A DNA stretch of 64,000 bases from Streptomyces sp. LX-29 (GTDB taxonomy: Bacteria > Actinomycetota > Actinomycetes > Streptomycetales > Streptomycetaceae), in assembly GCF_029541745.1 (NCBI RefSeq), contig NZ_CP089746.1, positions 8,164,344 to 8,228,343 of the forward strand, written 5' to 3'. Numbering within the stretch: the stretch's first letter is position 1; each line of letters opens with the position of its first letter. Made by a program: the position numbers and the translations under genes. This document shows positions 35,339-43,399 of the stretch, piece by piece. The notes beneath the pieces were generated by a model. That model saw only the letters and a list, made by a program, of their open reading frames with translations, was not told where the DNA came from and searched no databases.

Positions 35339-36177
35339 CCACCCCGCCCCCGTCGTCGGCCGTCTGGGGCGCGGCCGGCGCAGCCGGGCCCTTCGCCGTC
35401 CTGGACGACGCCGCCCCGCCCGGCCTGCACTTCCTCGACACCCCCGGTGTACGGACGCTGCTCACCCCGGGCATGCTCGCCGTGGGCGATGCGCTCGCCG
35501 ACGCTTACGCCCAGGGCCGGTTTGTGTGCGTGCTGGGCGATGCCGGGGTCGGCAAGACCTTCGCCGTCCACACCGCCGCCCGCCGTCTCGGTGAGCTGTT
35601 GCTGTTGCCGCTGCTGTTGCCGCTGTATCTCGGGGCCCAGCCCACGCCGGCGGACCTGCGCGCCTGCCTCCACAAGGCGCTGAAGCTCCGCGGCGAACCG
35701 CCCGCCGACCCGGGGGCCGCCGACGCCTGGATCCGCCGCGCCCTCGCCCTGGGGCCGCGCATCGTCGTAGTGGAGGACGCCCACCGGCTGTCGGCGTCCT
35801 GCTTCGAGTACCTGCGTTTCCTGCACGACGACCTCCCCCAAGGGCTGTGCGTGGTACTGATCGCCTCGACGCACCGCGAACGCTCTTTGCGCGCCCACCG
35901 GATGCTCGCCACCCGTACCGCCGGCTGGCCCTACATCTGGCCGCTCAGCCGCGACCAGGTCCCGAAGGCGGTTCCCGCTTTGCACCCTGTGTGGCAGAGC
36001 GTTGCGTCCGACGAGCTCAAGGCGCTGGATGCCCGTATCGCCGATGGCTGTCTGCGCCGCTGGGCCGTGCTGACCTTTCACCTCCAGCGGGCTCTGACCA
36101 CTACCGGCGCGAGCAAGCCGGATTGGGGCCTGCTCGAGGCCGTGGCTGACCGGGGCGACGGCGGGCGGCGCCCATGA
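35332..36177 (+). CDS. Second AAA-type ATPase of the operon
   Basis: A 281-residue ATPase. Walker A GDAGVGKT at residues 69-76 and Walker B RIVVVEDAHRL at about 143-153, followed by SCFEYLRFLHDD and CVVLIASTHRERSLRAHRML. It resembles its neighbour TnsC in Walker A but is a distinct lineage. The GTG start at 35332 lies within the end of the previous gene (7-nt overlap); frame before it is unconserved. Two downstream proteins align with it but lack nucleotide-binding residues, so it may be the active member of a hetero-oligomer. A second ATPase is not part of known Tn7, Tn5053, Mu or IS21 cores. Confidence 0.75.
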   Translation: MLTTPPPSSAVWGAAGAAGPFAVLDDAAPPGLHFLDTPGVRTLLTPGMLAVGDALADAYAQGRFVCVLGDAGVGKTFAVHTAARRLGELLLLPLLLPLYLGAQPTPADLRACLHKALKLRGEPPADPGAADAWIRRALALGPRIVVVEDAHRLSASCFEYLRFLHDDLPQGLCVVLIASTHRERSLRAHRMLATRTAGWPYIWPLSRDQVPKAVPALHPVWQSVASDELKALDARIADGCLRRWAVLTFHLQRALTTTGASKPDWGLLEAVADRGDGGRRP

Positions 36178-37646
36178 CCGCCCCCACGCTTCCTCCCGTC
36201 CCCGCCTCTATGCCGCCGCCGGCCGCACCACCGTTGGCGGCGGCCCGGGTGGCGGGGCCGGTGAGGCTGCTGCTGGACGGCGACGACGACCGCGCGGTGC
36301 ACCGGGCCGCCTATCAGTGGGCCGATCCCGGCCGCGGGCGGATCACCGTCGATCCCACCCCGCACACCACCAGCCCGGCCTACCTCGCGCTGGACGTGCT
36401 GCGCGCCATGGGCCGCGACACCTTCGCCCGCCCGGAGGCCGAGCGGATGTCCACCGACCCGGCCTGGCGCGCGGTGACCTGCTGGACCCTGGCCACCGAC
36501 CCGCATGAGGTGATCGTGCTGCGCGCCCACCGCCTGACGGTTGAGCGGCTGCGCCGCCTGGCCGCCTGGCGCGCGGACACCGGCATCCACCTCACGCTCC
36601 TGGCCCACACCCCCGAGCAGGCCGATGAGCAGCGCCTGCGTGAACACCTCACGGCCGCCCATCTGGTGGACGTGGCGACCGTACGGGGCACGGCCGCCGT
36701 CCTCGGCGCGATCGGCCCGGCCGCCGTCGGCCGGCGCATCGGCCCTTCGCCGCAGGACCACGCTCACGCACTGCCGACGGTGCCCCGTAGCGGGGTGGCG
36801 GCGTTTCGCGCGGACTGCTGGCGCCGCCAGAACGCCACCGACTTCGCCCACACCGACGCCCAGTACCGCGCCGGCTACGCCGCCGCCCGCACCTGGCTGG
36901 CCCACACTCTGCAACCCCAGCCACCCCCAGGTGAGGCCACCGAGCCCGCCGGCGGCCCGGCCGATCCCACCCCTTTCAGCCTGCAAGAGACCGAGGCCTT
37001 GCGGCTGTTCCTGGCCCGGCTGACCGTCTCAAGCCCCAGTCCCCAGCACACCGTGGCCCGGGTGCGCGGCGCCCAGGCCGGCTTCCTTACCCGCTCGCTG
37101 CTGCTCAACGTGCCCGACGACCTCACCAGCCGCGCGGGCCCGGGCATCACCACCGTGCCCCTCACCCCGCGCACCGTGCACACGATCACCGTGCGCCTGC
37201 CCAACCCGCTGCGCGCCGCCGCCATCGCGGCCCTGCTGTTCACCGGCACCGACACGTCGCTGCTGTCGATGACCCAGGTCGCCAGCGTCGAGAAGGCCCA
37301 CGCCACCGTGGCCATCGACCGCGACTCGCGGATCAACATCGGCGAACCTCCCGGACCCCGGCACCTGTACGCCGTCCCGCCCCGCGCCCGCCCCCTGCTG
37401 CACGCGGCCGTCGAATTCCGCCGCCGCACCCCGCGCACTGCCGACAATCACGGCCTGTTCGCGAACTGCTTCGGCACCACGCCACGCCTCGAGGCCCTCA
37501 TCGCCGACGCTGGTCTCCCCATCCCCGCCCTGGCCCACCCCGATTCCGGGGACGACTGGCACACCGCCGCCCGCTGCTGGCACCTGAACACCCCCGCCCC
37601 GCCCGCTCCTGATGTCCTGCCGCGCCTTGGGGAGTTACGCCCGTGA
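36174..37646 (+). CDS. Degenerate ATPase-like protein with unknown C-terminal domain
   Basis: A 490-residue protein. The first 160 residues align by eye with the ATPase at 35332: RLLLDGDDDRAVHRAA takes the place of VCVLGDAGVGKTFAVHTAA, and HEVIVLRAHRLTVERLRRL takes the place of RIVVVEDAHRLSASCFEYL, with TGIHLTLLAH matching GLCVVLIAS. The Walker A lysine and the Walker B acidic pair are gone, so it should not hydrolyse ATP. Residues about 270-490 (LPNPLRAAAIAALLFTGTDT, RHLYAVPPRARPLLHAAVEF) form a second domain I cannot assign; its layout faintly recalls a tyrosine-recombinase core, but no catalytic tyrosine is apparent. It overlaps both neighbours by 4 nt. Confidence 0.55.
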   Translation: MTAPTLPPVPASMPPPAAPPLAAARVAGPVRLLLDGDDDRAVHRAAYQWADPGRGRITVDPTPHTTSPAYLALDVLRAMGRDTFARPEAERMSTDPAWRAVTCWTLATDPHEVIVLRAHRLTVERLRRLAAWRADTGIHLTLLAHTPEQADEQRLREHLTAAHLVDVATVRGTAAVLGAIGPAAVGRRIGPSPQDHAHALPTVPRSGVAAFRADCWRRQNATDFAHTDAQYRAGYAAARTWLAHTLQPQPPPGEATEPAGGPADPTPFSLQETEALRLFLARLTVSSPSPQHTVARVRGAQAGFLTRSLLLNVPDDLTSRAGPGITTVPLTPRTVHTITVRLPNPLRAAAIAALLFTGTDTSLLSMTQVASVEKAHATVAIDRDSRINIGEPPGPRHLYAVPPRARPLLHAAVEFRRRTPRTADNHGLFANCFGTTPRLEALIADAGLPIPALAHPDSGDDWHTAARCWHLNTPAPPAPDVLPRLGELRP

Positions 37647-38425
37647 CCGACCAACTCCCGCCGCCCGGCGACACGTCCGCGGTCGCGTTCGACCTGACGT
37701 TCCTACGCGAGCGCGCCGTGGAGTGCCGGCTCACCGACGAGGACCTGACCGCGCTGACCGGCATCCCCACCGCCGACTGGGACAGCCACCTCACCCCGCA
37801 CACCCTCCCCGCCGCGTCCCTGTTCACCCTCGCCCGCGCCCTGAACACCTCCGCGGAATCCCTCCTGCGCCAGCCCGCACCGAACCGCCGTCCCGCCCCG
37901 GCGGCGGCCGACCACGCCACCGTGCTGCACGCCGCCCTGCTCGAAGCCGACCGCATCCACCCCGACGACCTGGCCTCCGCCCTTCAATGGACCCCGCACC
38001 GCCTGAAGCGCGCCGCCACCACCCTGGCCGCCCACCTCGAGCAGCCCAGCAGCCCGCACCGGCTCGTCCACACCGACACCGCCATCCACCTGACCTGCGT
38101 CGCCGACCTGCTTGACCCCAAGCAGCGGCAGAACCTGCACCACGCCGGGCACACCGCCGCCTCCCTCGCCCCCGGCGAGGCCGCCGCCCTCACCTGCCTG
38201 CTGCACCACACCGTCCGCGGCCTCACCCCCGACCTGCCCGCCGAACATGTCCCGCGCCTGGCCAACCGGCGCCTGCTCGCCTCCTCCGGCGAGCAGCCGG
38301 CCCCCCACCCGGACGTGTTGTTCGCCCTCGGCCTGGCCGCCCACCCCCTCACGGACGCACAGGCCGCCGCAGACGGCTTCGCGTCGGTGCCCGCCGCTGA
38401 CCCGCCACCACCAAGGCCGCGATGA
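37643..38425 (+). CDS. Helix-turn-helix protein of the transposition operon, unknown role
   Basis: A 260-residue protein. Residues about 15-70 look like an XRE-type helix-turn-helix (FLRERAVECRLTDEDLTALT, SLFTLARALNTSAESLL). Residues about 95-155 resemble a winged helix (ADRIHPDDLASALQWTPHRL, KRAATTLAAHLEQ). The C-terminal third is helical with GEAAALTCLLHHTVRGL. It may bind element ends or target DNA, taking the place of TniQ, but this is inference. The GTG start overlaps the previous stop by 4 nt and its stop overlaps the next ATG by 4 nt. Confidence 0.5.
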   Translation: MTDQLPPPGDTSAVAFDLTFLRERAVECRLTDEDLTALTGIPTADWDSHLTPHTLPAASLFTLARALNTSAESLLRQPAPNRRPAPAAADHATVLHAALLEADRIHPDDLASALQWTPHRLKRAATTLAAHLEQPSSPHRLVHTDTAIHLTCVADLLDPKQRQNLHHAGHTAASLAPGEAAALTCLLHHTVRGLTPDLPAEHVPRLANRRLLASSGEQPAPHPDVLFALGLAAHPLTDAQAAADGFASVPAADPPPPRPR

Positions 38426-39588
38426 TGCCGATGCCGCGTACGACCACCGTGCCCGAGACCACCATCGGCGCGCCCGAGGCCACCACCGGCTCGTGGAAGC
38501 CCACGTGGTCACCCGGCCACACGAGCCCCGGCCTGCCCCCGCTCACCGTGGTGCACGACCCAAGCGACGACTACGCCTTCATGGCCGCCGCGCTGGCCGC
38601 CCACACCCCTGAGCGGGGCCGCATCACTGTCCATCCCACCCCGGTGGCAAGCGCTCCCGCCTCCCTGGCCCACGACCTGCTGCGCAGCATGGGCAAACAC
38701 CTTCCGCCGGCCGGCAGCGAGGACGGCGCCTACTGGAGTGGCAACACCGAGACCGCCTGGCGCGCGGTCGCCGCCTGGATCCTCGGCTTGCGCATCGGTC
38801 ATGTCGTCGTCACCCGGGCGCATCGCATCAGCTCCCGGCACTTCGAGTACCTCTTCGCCCTGGCCGAGCTCACCAAAATGCGGCTGACCCTGCTGTGCCA
38901 CGGGGCTTTGCCGCCCGCCCTGGCTGCTGCCCTGGCCGTGCTCCCGCACGAAGAGGTGCACACCCTGGCCGCGGCTCGCCGCGCCGTGGCCGCTCCCGCC
39001 CCGCTGCCGCCTGCCGACCGGTTCGCGTGGTGGGAGACGGACGGGCAGTTCCCGCCTGACGAGGGCGAGCCGTGCTTCCTGCTGCCCACCCGCCGTACGC
39101 CCGGCCGCGGCGTGATCGAGGCAGCGGCCCACCGCCTGGGCCGTCCGGTGCTCCCGCTGCCCGCTGCCGGCCGCTTCCCGCCCGAGCCCGACGAGCCGAC
39201 CGCGCTCCTCGCGCACCGACTACACGCGCGCATCGCCCATCCCGTCCACGCTGCGGCCCTGGCGGTGCGGGTTTTCGCCGCCCATACGGATCTCCCGGCC
39301 CGAACGGGCCGTGGCCGGGAGATGCGGACACCGTCCTGGGCAGTGGACTTGATCGAGGCAGCCTGCCACTTCGGGCAGATGGAGGGGCGTGCGGACAACT
39401 CTTTCCTGCCCCACCTCAGGTCCTGGGACCACGCGGCTGTTACCGAAGCAGCTCACGCCTGCGGCCTGTACGAGCACCAGGCACCGGGCCCGAAGCGGCG
39501 CTCCGCCGCCCCCACCTCGCGCTCCGGGCGGCCAGCCGCCGTGCGTCCTGACGTGGACGGCACACCGGCACCCGGCCGGGCAGCATGA
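38422..39588 (+). CDS. Second degenerate ATPase-like protein of the operon
   Basis: A 388-residue protein paralogous to the N-terminal part of the 36174 product: GRITVHPTPVASAPASLAHD aligns with GRITVDPTPHTTSPAYLALD, and AWRAVAAWILGLRIGHVVVT with AWRAVTCWTLATDPHEVIVL. Against the ATPase at 35332 the P-loop position holds VVHDPSDDYAFM and Walker B holds HVVVTRAHRISSRHFEYLF, so nucleotide-binding residues are absent although the segment after Walker B (HFEYL) is kept. The C-terminal half contains HPVHAAALAVRVF, comparable to NPLRAAAIAALLF in the paralogue, and a basic Pro-rich tail. It starts inside the preceding gene (4-nt overlap) and is the last of the six coupled genes. Confidence 0.55.
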   Translation: MMPMPRTTTVPETTIGAPEATTGSWKPTWSPGHTSPGLPPLTVVHDPSDDYAFMAAALAAHTPERGRITVHPTPVASAPASLAHDLLRSMGKHLPPAGSEDGAYWSGNTETAWRAVAAWILGLRIGHVVVTRAHRISSRHFEYLFALAELTKMRLTLLCHGALPPALAAALAVLPHEEVHTLAAARRAVAAPAPLPPADRFAWWETDGQFPPDEGEPCFLLPTRRTPGRGVIEAAAHRLGRPVLPLPAAGRFPPEPDEPTALLAHRLHARIAHPVHAAALAVRVFAAHTDLPARTGRGREMRTPSWAVDLIEAACHFGQMEGRADNSFLPHLRSWDHAAVTEAAHACGLYEHQAPGPKRRSAAPTSRSGRPAAVRPDVDGTPAPGRAA

Positions 39589-39633
39589 GGCGTGCAGGAA
39601 TCCAACCAACCGCAGAGACCAGGGGAGTAGACG

Positions 39634-40311
39634 ATGGCCGAGCCAGGGACAGAACTCTTTGAAGCGATCCGCCGCGACCACCGCGGCGGCGACAGGCTGC
39701 CCAGCTCCCTGGCCGCCCGGCACGGCGTGCCCCGCCAGGCGGTCATGGAGGCGATCTCGACCGTGCTGCCGCTGCCGCATTCCCTCCCGGCCGACGAGGA
39801 GGAACTGGACGAGGCCCGCCAGCTTCTGGATACGCTGCTGGCCGAAGACCAGGCCAAGGAGCCCGCCGAACGCCGCTCGGCCTTCGAGCTGTATGAGGAG
39901 CTGAGCCTTCGCACCAGCAGGCTTCCGCTGTCCTACCGGTGGGTGTGGGAGTACATCACCGCTCGCCGCTCCCAGCACGCTTCCGACACCTCCCCGGAAC
40001 CACACGAGCGGGCCTGGGCCGGCAACGTTCCGTCCGACATGCCGAGCTTCGTCACCTACCTGATCACCAGTGCGGTGCGCGACCTGGCGGAGCTGAAGAT
40101 CGAAGGGACGCTGCCGGCCGCCGATGGGGTCGAGCTCGGCATGGTCTCCCTCGCAGGCGCCGCGGCCCGGATCAACCAGGCCCTGCACGAGTTCGCACTG
40201 GTCGGACGCCGGGCCGGCCTGTCCTACGCCCAGATGAGCGCCTTCACCGGCATCCCCGAAGACGACCTGGCGAAGCAGGTCGAGGACTACCACCGCCTCA
40301 TGACGACCTGA
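39634..40311 (+). CDS. Unknown protein with two helix-turn-helix-like segments
   Basis: A 225-residue helical protein. The N-terminal segment DRLPSSLAARHGVPRQAVME and the C-terminal segment AGLSYAQMSAFTGIPEDDLA each look like helix-turn-helix units; the middle, with VRDLAELKIEGTLPAADGVE and LAGAAARINQALHEFALVGR, is helical. The start has AGGGGAG 7-8 nt upstream. It follows the coupled operon by 45 bp in the same direction and probably is transcribed with it. It may be a regulator of the element. The family is not recognised. Confidence 0.5.
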   Translation: MAEPGTELFEAIRRDHRGGDRLPSSLAARHGVPRQAVMEAISTVLPLPHSLPADEEELDEARQLLDTLLAEDQAKEPAERRSAFELYEELSLRTSRLPLSYRWVWEYITARRSQHASDTSPEPHERAWAGNVPSDMPSFVTYLITSAVRDLAELKIEGTLPAADGVELGMVSLAGAAARINQALHEFALVGRRAGLSYAQMSAFTGIPEDDLAKQVEDYHRLMTT

Positions 40312-40438
40312 GCCGCTGTCCGCCGCGTCACCTCCCCGCGTGCGGGAGTCGCAGACCGCCAGGCCGGGGCTCCGATGGACCGGCGCCGGGCGGGGAAGAC
40401 TGCGGGTACTGCCGGTGGATGGGGAGGGGGCGGTCGCC

Positions 40439-43381
40439 GTGGCCGCAGCCAGTAGCACGGACTCGGCGCTCAAGCGGGCCCGGCTCGCGCTGAACATGAC
40501 GCTGGAGGAGGCGGCCGACGCGCTGAACGCGATCACGGGCGGAGCGACGGACGCGAGTCTGATGAGCGCGTGGGGTGCGCCGTGAAGCGCACGTTGTTCG
40601 AGTGGCGGTGAAAGGACGCCACCGCCGTCCTGTCGCAGCAGGACGGTTGAAGCTGAGGGCAGCCTGACCCGGGAGGTGCCGGGGAGGGTGGCAAGCGGCC
40701 CTGACAAAGCCGGGACGTGCCAGCACTGCCAGATGGTGCGGGTCCGGCAAGCAAGACGGAAAGGAGTACGCGAGGAACCAGCGCTGACGCCCCCTTACTC
40801 ATCGCCAGCTCGAACCTGGTGGATACGGGCTGGAAGCGGTATGCCCCCGCCTTGTACCTGAGGCGGGGAACTTCTCGGATGGTGGCCCATGGCCGTTCGG
40901 GGAGGCTGCGGTGAAGTGCTGCGGGGTAGCCGTGGCGAGGCCGCGGGGGTATAGCTGGGCTCCTCCTCCGTCGATCGAACAGCGAGTGAACACGGGAACC
41001 GTCCCGGCCCTGACCTCGGACAACGCGCCCAGCGATGTTCGAGGCTGGGCCCACCGTCGGCCGATCGGGTCGGGGCGGGGCGGAGCCGCCGTAGTACTCC
41101 GAGCCGGGGAGAGCCCGGTACATGGGGAAGGGCGGCAGCGGAATCGAGAAGGGAAGGAGGCTGCAATGCCGAAAGTCGCGCCGCTGAATAGCGGCGCTCC
41201 GGAGGCCCCTATGGGGTTTCACCAGCGGGTATCGGGGATGCAGGCCAAACTTCACCGTTGGGCGGCGGCCGATGGTGGCCGCAGGTTCGACGATCTGTTC
41301 AACCTCGTGTGCGACCCGGCGACGCTGCTTGTGGCGTTCGAACGGGTCGCGGGCAACAAAGGGGCCAAAACGCCCGGAGTGGACGGCCTGACGGTCGTCA
41401 ACATCGAACGGGAGACTGGCCCTTATGGGTTCCTGGAGGATCTTCGGCATGTACTTAAATCGGGTGAGTTCTACCCGTTGCCGGTACGTGAACGCAAGAT
41501 CCCCAAGCCCGGCGGGAGCGGGAAGATGCGCAAGCTCGGCATCCCGACCATTGCCGACCGGGTGGTCCAAGCAGCCCTGAAGCTGGTGCTGGAGCCGATC
41601 TTCGAGGCCGACTTCAAGCCGGTCTCCTACGGCTTCCGGCCCCTGCGGCGGGCGCACGACGCGATCGCCGAGATCCACTTCTACGGCACCCACGGCTACC
41701 GCTGGGTCCTGGACGCGGACATCGAGGCGTGCTTCGACTCAATCGACCACACGGCCCTGATGGGCCGGGTGCGAGCACGGGTCAAGGACAAGCGCGTGCT
41801 GCGGCTGGTCAAGGCGTTCCTCAAGGCCGGCGTCCTCACCGAGGACAACAACCGCGAGGACACGCTCACCGGCACCCCGCAGGGAGGCATCCTCTCCCCA
41901 CTCCTGGCGAACATTGCCCTGTCGGCGCTCGACGAGCACCTGACCGGGCCGTGGGAGCCGGGCGGGGAGATGGCCACGGCCTACCAGCGCAGGCGGCGCC
42001 GAGCTACCGGGCGTCCGAACTGGCGTATCGTCCGCTACGCGGACGATTTCGTGGTTTTGACTGCTGGCGAACGCGGCGACGCCGAAGCGTTGCGCGAGAA
42101 CATCGCCGACGTGCTGCAACCGCTCGGGCTTCGCCTCTCCGAGGCCAAGACGCAGGTGGTGCACATGTCGGAGGGGTTCGACTTCCTGGGGTTCCGCATC
42201 CAGTGGCGCCGCAAGCGGGGATCGGATAAGTGGCACGTTTACACCTTCATCGCTGACCGGCCCATCCGGCAGTTGAAGGACAAGATCCGTGCCCTGACGA
42301 ACAGAACGTCGCAGCAGGACCCCAGGGAGGTGCTGATCCGGCTTAACCAGATCATGCGCGGCTGGGCCAACTACTTCAAGCACGCGGTCTGCAAAACCGC
42401 CCTGAGTTCCCTCGCCCACTTTACGTGGCGCCGGGTGATCAGCTGGTGGATGGTGCTGCACCGCTGGAAGTGGAAGGACGTCCGCCGATGCCTCACCGAC
42501 CGCAACGGACGGTGGCGAAGGCCCTCGGCAGGCGGGATTGAACTGTTCAACCTCCAAGCGGTGACGGTCTCCCGTTACCGCTACCGAGGAAGCACGATCC
42601 CCAACCCCTGGATTCCCAACCACGCCTGAACGGCAGAGACCGTGGAGAGCCCGGTGCGTTGAGAGGCGCACGCCGGGTTCGGCGAGCGGCACGGAGAAAC
42701 GGACCGGTGGTAACACCGGCACCGCGCTCCGTGCCGACTCTACAATCGGGCCGGCGCCGTACCGGGAAACGGAATCGGGCCGGTCTGTGCCAGCTGTACC
42801 GCGAGCGCCCGGAGGTGCTGTTCGCCCACCAGGACGGCGCGGCCACCAGCGTGCTGGAGAGCTCCGGCACCGCCGTGGTGGTCAAGGTTCTCACCCGCTG
42901 GACCGATTTGGTCGAGGCGATGGTCGACGTTGTCGCCGGCGCGCGCGAGCAGCTGGTCGTCACCGGCTCCCGCAGCAGGGAGAAGGCGTATCTGGCGGCG
43001 ATCGAGACGGCCGTCGCCCAGCACCCGGATCTGGTCCACTACCGCGTGCTGTACGGGCCGCCGCGGCACCGGGCGCTCGCCGATCACCTGCTGCGGCTGC
43101 TGGAGCTGCGCGATCCGTCCGCGCGCCGCAACGGCATCAAGACGCTCCACATCGGGATGGTGGAGCCGACCGAGGCGCTGGAACGGTTCTTCGTCGCCTC
43201 CGAGACAGCGGCGGTGGTGCCGCTGCCGTCTTTCCACGGGGCCGAGGGGTTCGACTGCGGTGTCTTACTCAGTCGCGAGGCGGCGGTGGGCCTGGTCCAC
43301 CATGGGCGGGAGGCGTGTGCCTCCGCGCGGCCGGTGGAGACGATCGAAGCCGTCCGCGCGCTGCCGGTACGGCACAACTGA
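40439..43381 (+). CDS. XRE-family regulator with PLD-like C-terminus, split by a group II intron (exons 40439-40574 and 42744-43381)
   Basis: Exon 1 encodes a Cro/C1-type helix-turn-helix (ALKRARLALNMTLEEAADAL, DASLMSAW) and ends TGG G. Exon 2 begins AA TCG GGC, so precise splicing rebuilds TGG GAA TCG and the consensus W-E-x-G of XRE regulators, then continues GLCQLYRERPEVLFAHQDG. The C-terminal 170 residues (EQLVVTGSRSREKAYLAAIE, GIKTLHIGMVEPTEALERFF) form a PLD-like domain frequent in Streptomyces regulators. The spliced protein has 257 residues. The GTG start at 40439 follows GGGGAGGGGG by 8 nt. Without splicing the frame stops at 40583-40585 in the intron. It lies 19 bp before the M20 peptidase gene and probably regulates the lasso-type cluster. 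Confidence 0.75.
41166..42629 (+). CDS. ltrA: Group II intron reverse transcriptase/maturase
   Basis: A 487-residue intron-encoded protein that promotes splicing and retrohoming. Reverse-transcriptase blocks are visible: LRKLGIPTIADRVVQAALK, SYGFRPLRRAHDAIAEIH, GTPQGGILSPLLANIALSAL, and the catalytic RYADDFVVLTAGERG, then VHMSEGFDFLGFRIQWRR. The maturase (X) domain contains LNQIMRGWANYFKHAVCKTA and FTWRRVISWWMVLHRWKW. The protein ends soon after (NPWIPNHA), without the Cys-rich HNH endonuclease domain, so it belongs to the endonuclease-lacking type that targets replication forks or single-stranded DNA. ATG is preceded by AAGGGAAGGAGG. Confidence 0.9.
   Translation: MPKVAPLNSGAPEAPMGFHQRVSGMQAKLHRWAAADGGRRFDDLFNLVCDPATLLVAFERVAGNKGAKTPGVDGLTVVNIERETGPYGFLEDLRHVLKSGEFYPLPVRERKIPKPGGSGKMRKLGIPTIADRVVQAALKLVLEPIFEADFKPVSYGFRPLRRAHDAIAEIHFYGTHGYRWVLDADIEACFDSIDHTALMGRVRARVKDKRVLRLVKAFLKAGVLTEDNNREDTLTGTPQGGILSPLLANIALSALDEHLTGPWEPGGEMATAYQRRRRRATGRPNWRIVRYADDFVVLTAGERGDAEALRENIADVLQPLGLRLSEAKTQVVHMSEGFDFLGFRIQWRRKRGSDKWHVYTFIADRPIRQLKDKIRALTNRTSQQDPREVLIRLNQIMRGWANYFKHAVCKTALSSLAHFTWRRVISWWMVLHRWKWKDVRRCLTDRNGRWRRPSAGGIELFNLQAVTVSRYRYRGSTIPNPWIPNHA
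42647..42680 (+). ncRNA. Group II intron domain V (catalytic hairpin)
   Basis: A 34-nt hairpin from GAGCCCGGTGCGTT to GGCGCACGCCGGGTTC with the conserved size and the AGC catalytic triad near its 5' side, compare canonical GAGCCGxxUGCGxxGAAA..CGCACGxxCGGUUC. It lies 17 nt after the maturase stop. Confidence 0.85.
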
Positions 43382-43399
43382 TCCGTGGTGGGGAGAGGC

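Larger units (their letters stand above)
40575..42743 (+). mobile_element. Group II intron (2169 bp) with reverse-transcriptase ORF
   Basis: The 5' end GTGCGCCG fits the group II consensus GUGYG. A reverse transcriptase/maturase is encoded at 41166-42629. A 34-nt domain V lies at 42647-42680, and a domain VI stem follows (CGGCACGGAG pairing with CTCCGTGCCG) with a candidate branch A about 7 nt before the 3' end CTCTAC. The boundaries are fixed by the host reading frame, which is restored exactly on removal of 40575-42743. Confidence 0.85.

Noticed and set aside
36174..37646. Tyrosine recombinase as the assignment for the C-terminal domain
   Set aside because: Only a vague helical resemblance; no R..HxxR..Y set of catalytic residues could be found.
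40676..41160. Short open frames before the reverse transcriptase
   Set aside because: They fall in the structured 5' part (domains I-III) of the group II intron, so they are not separate genes.
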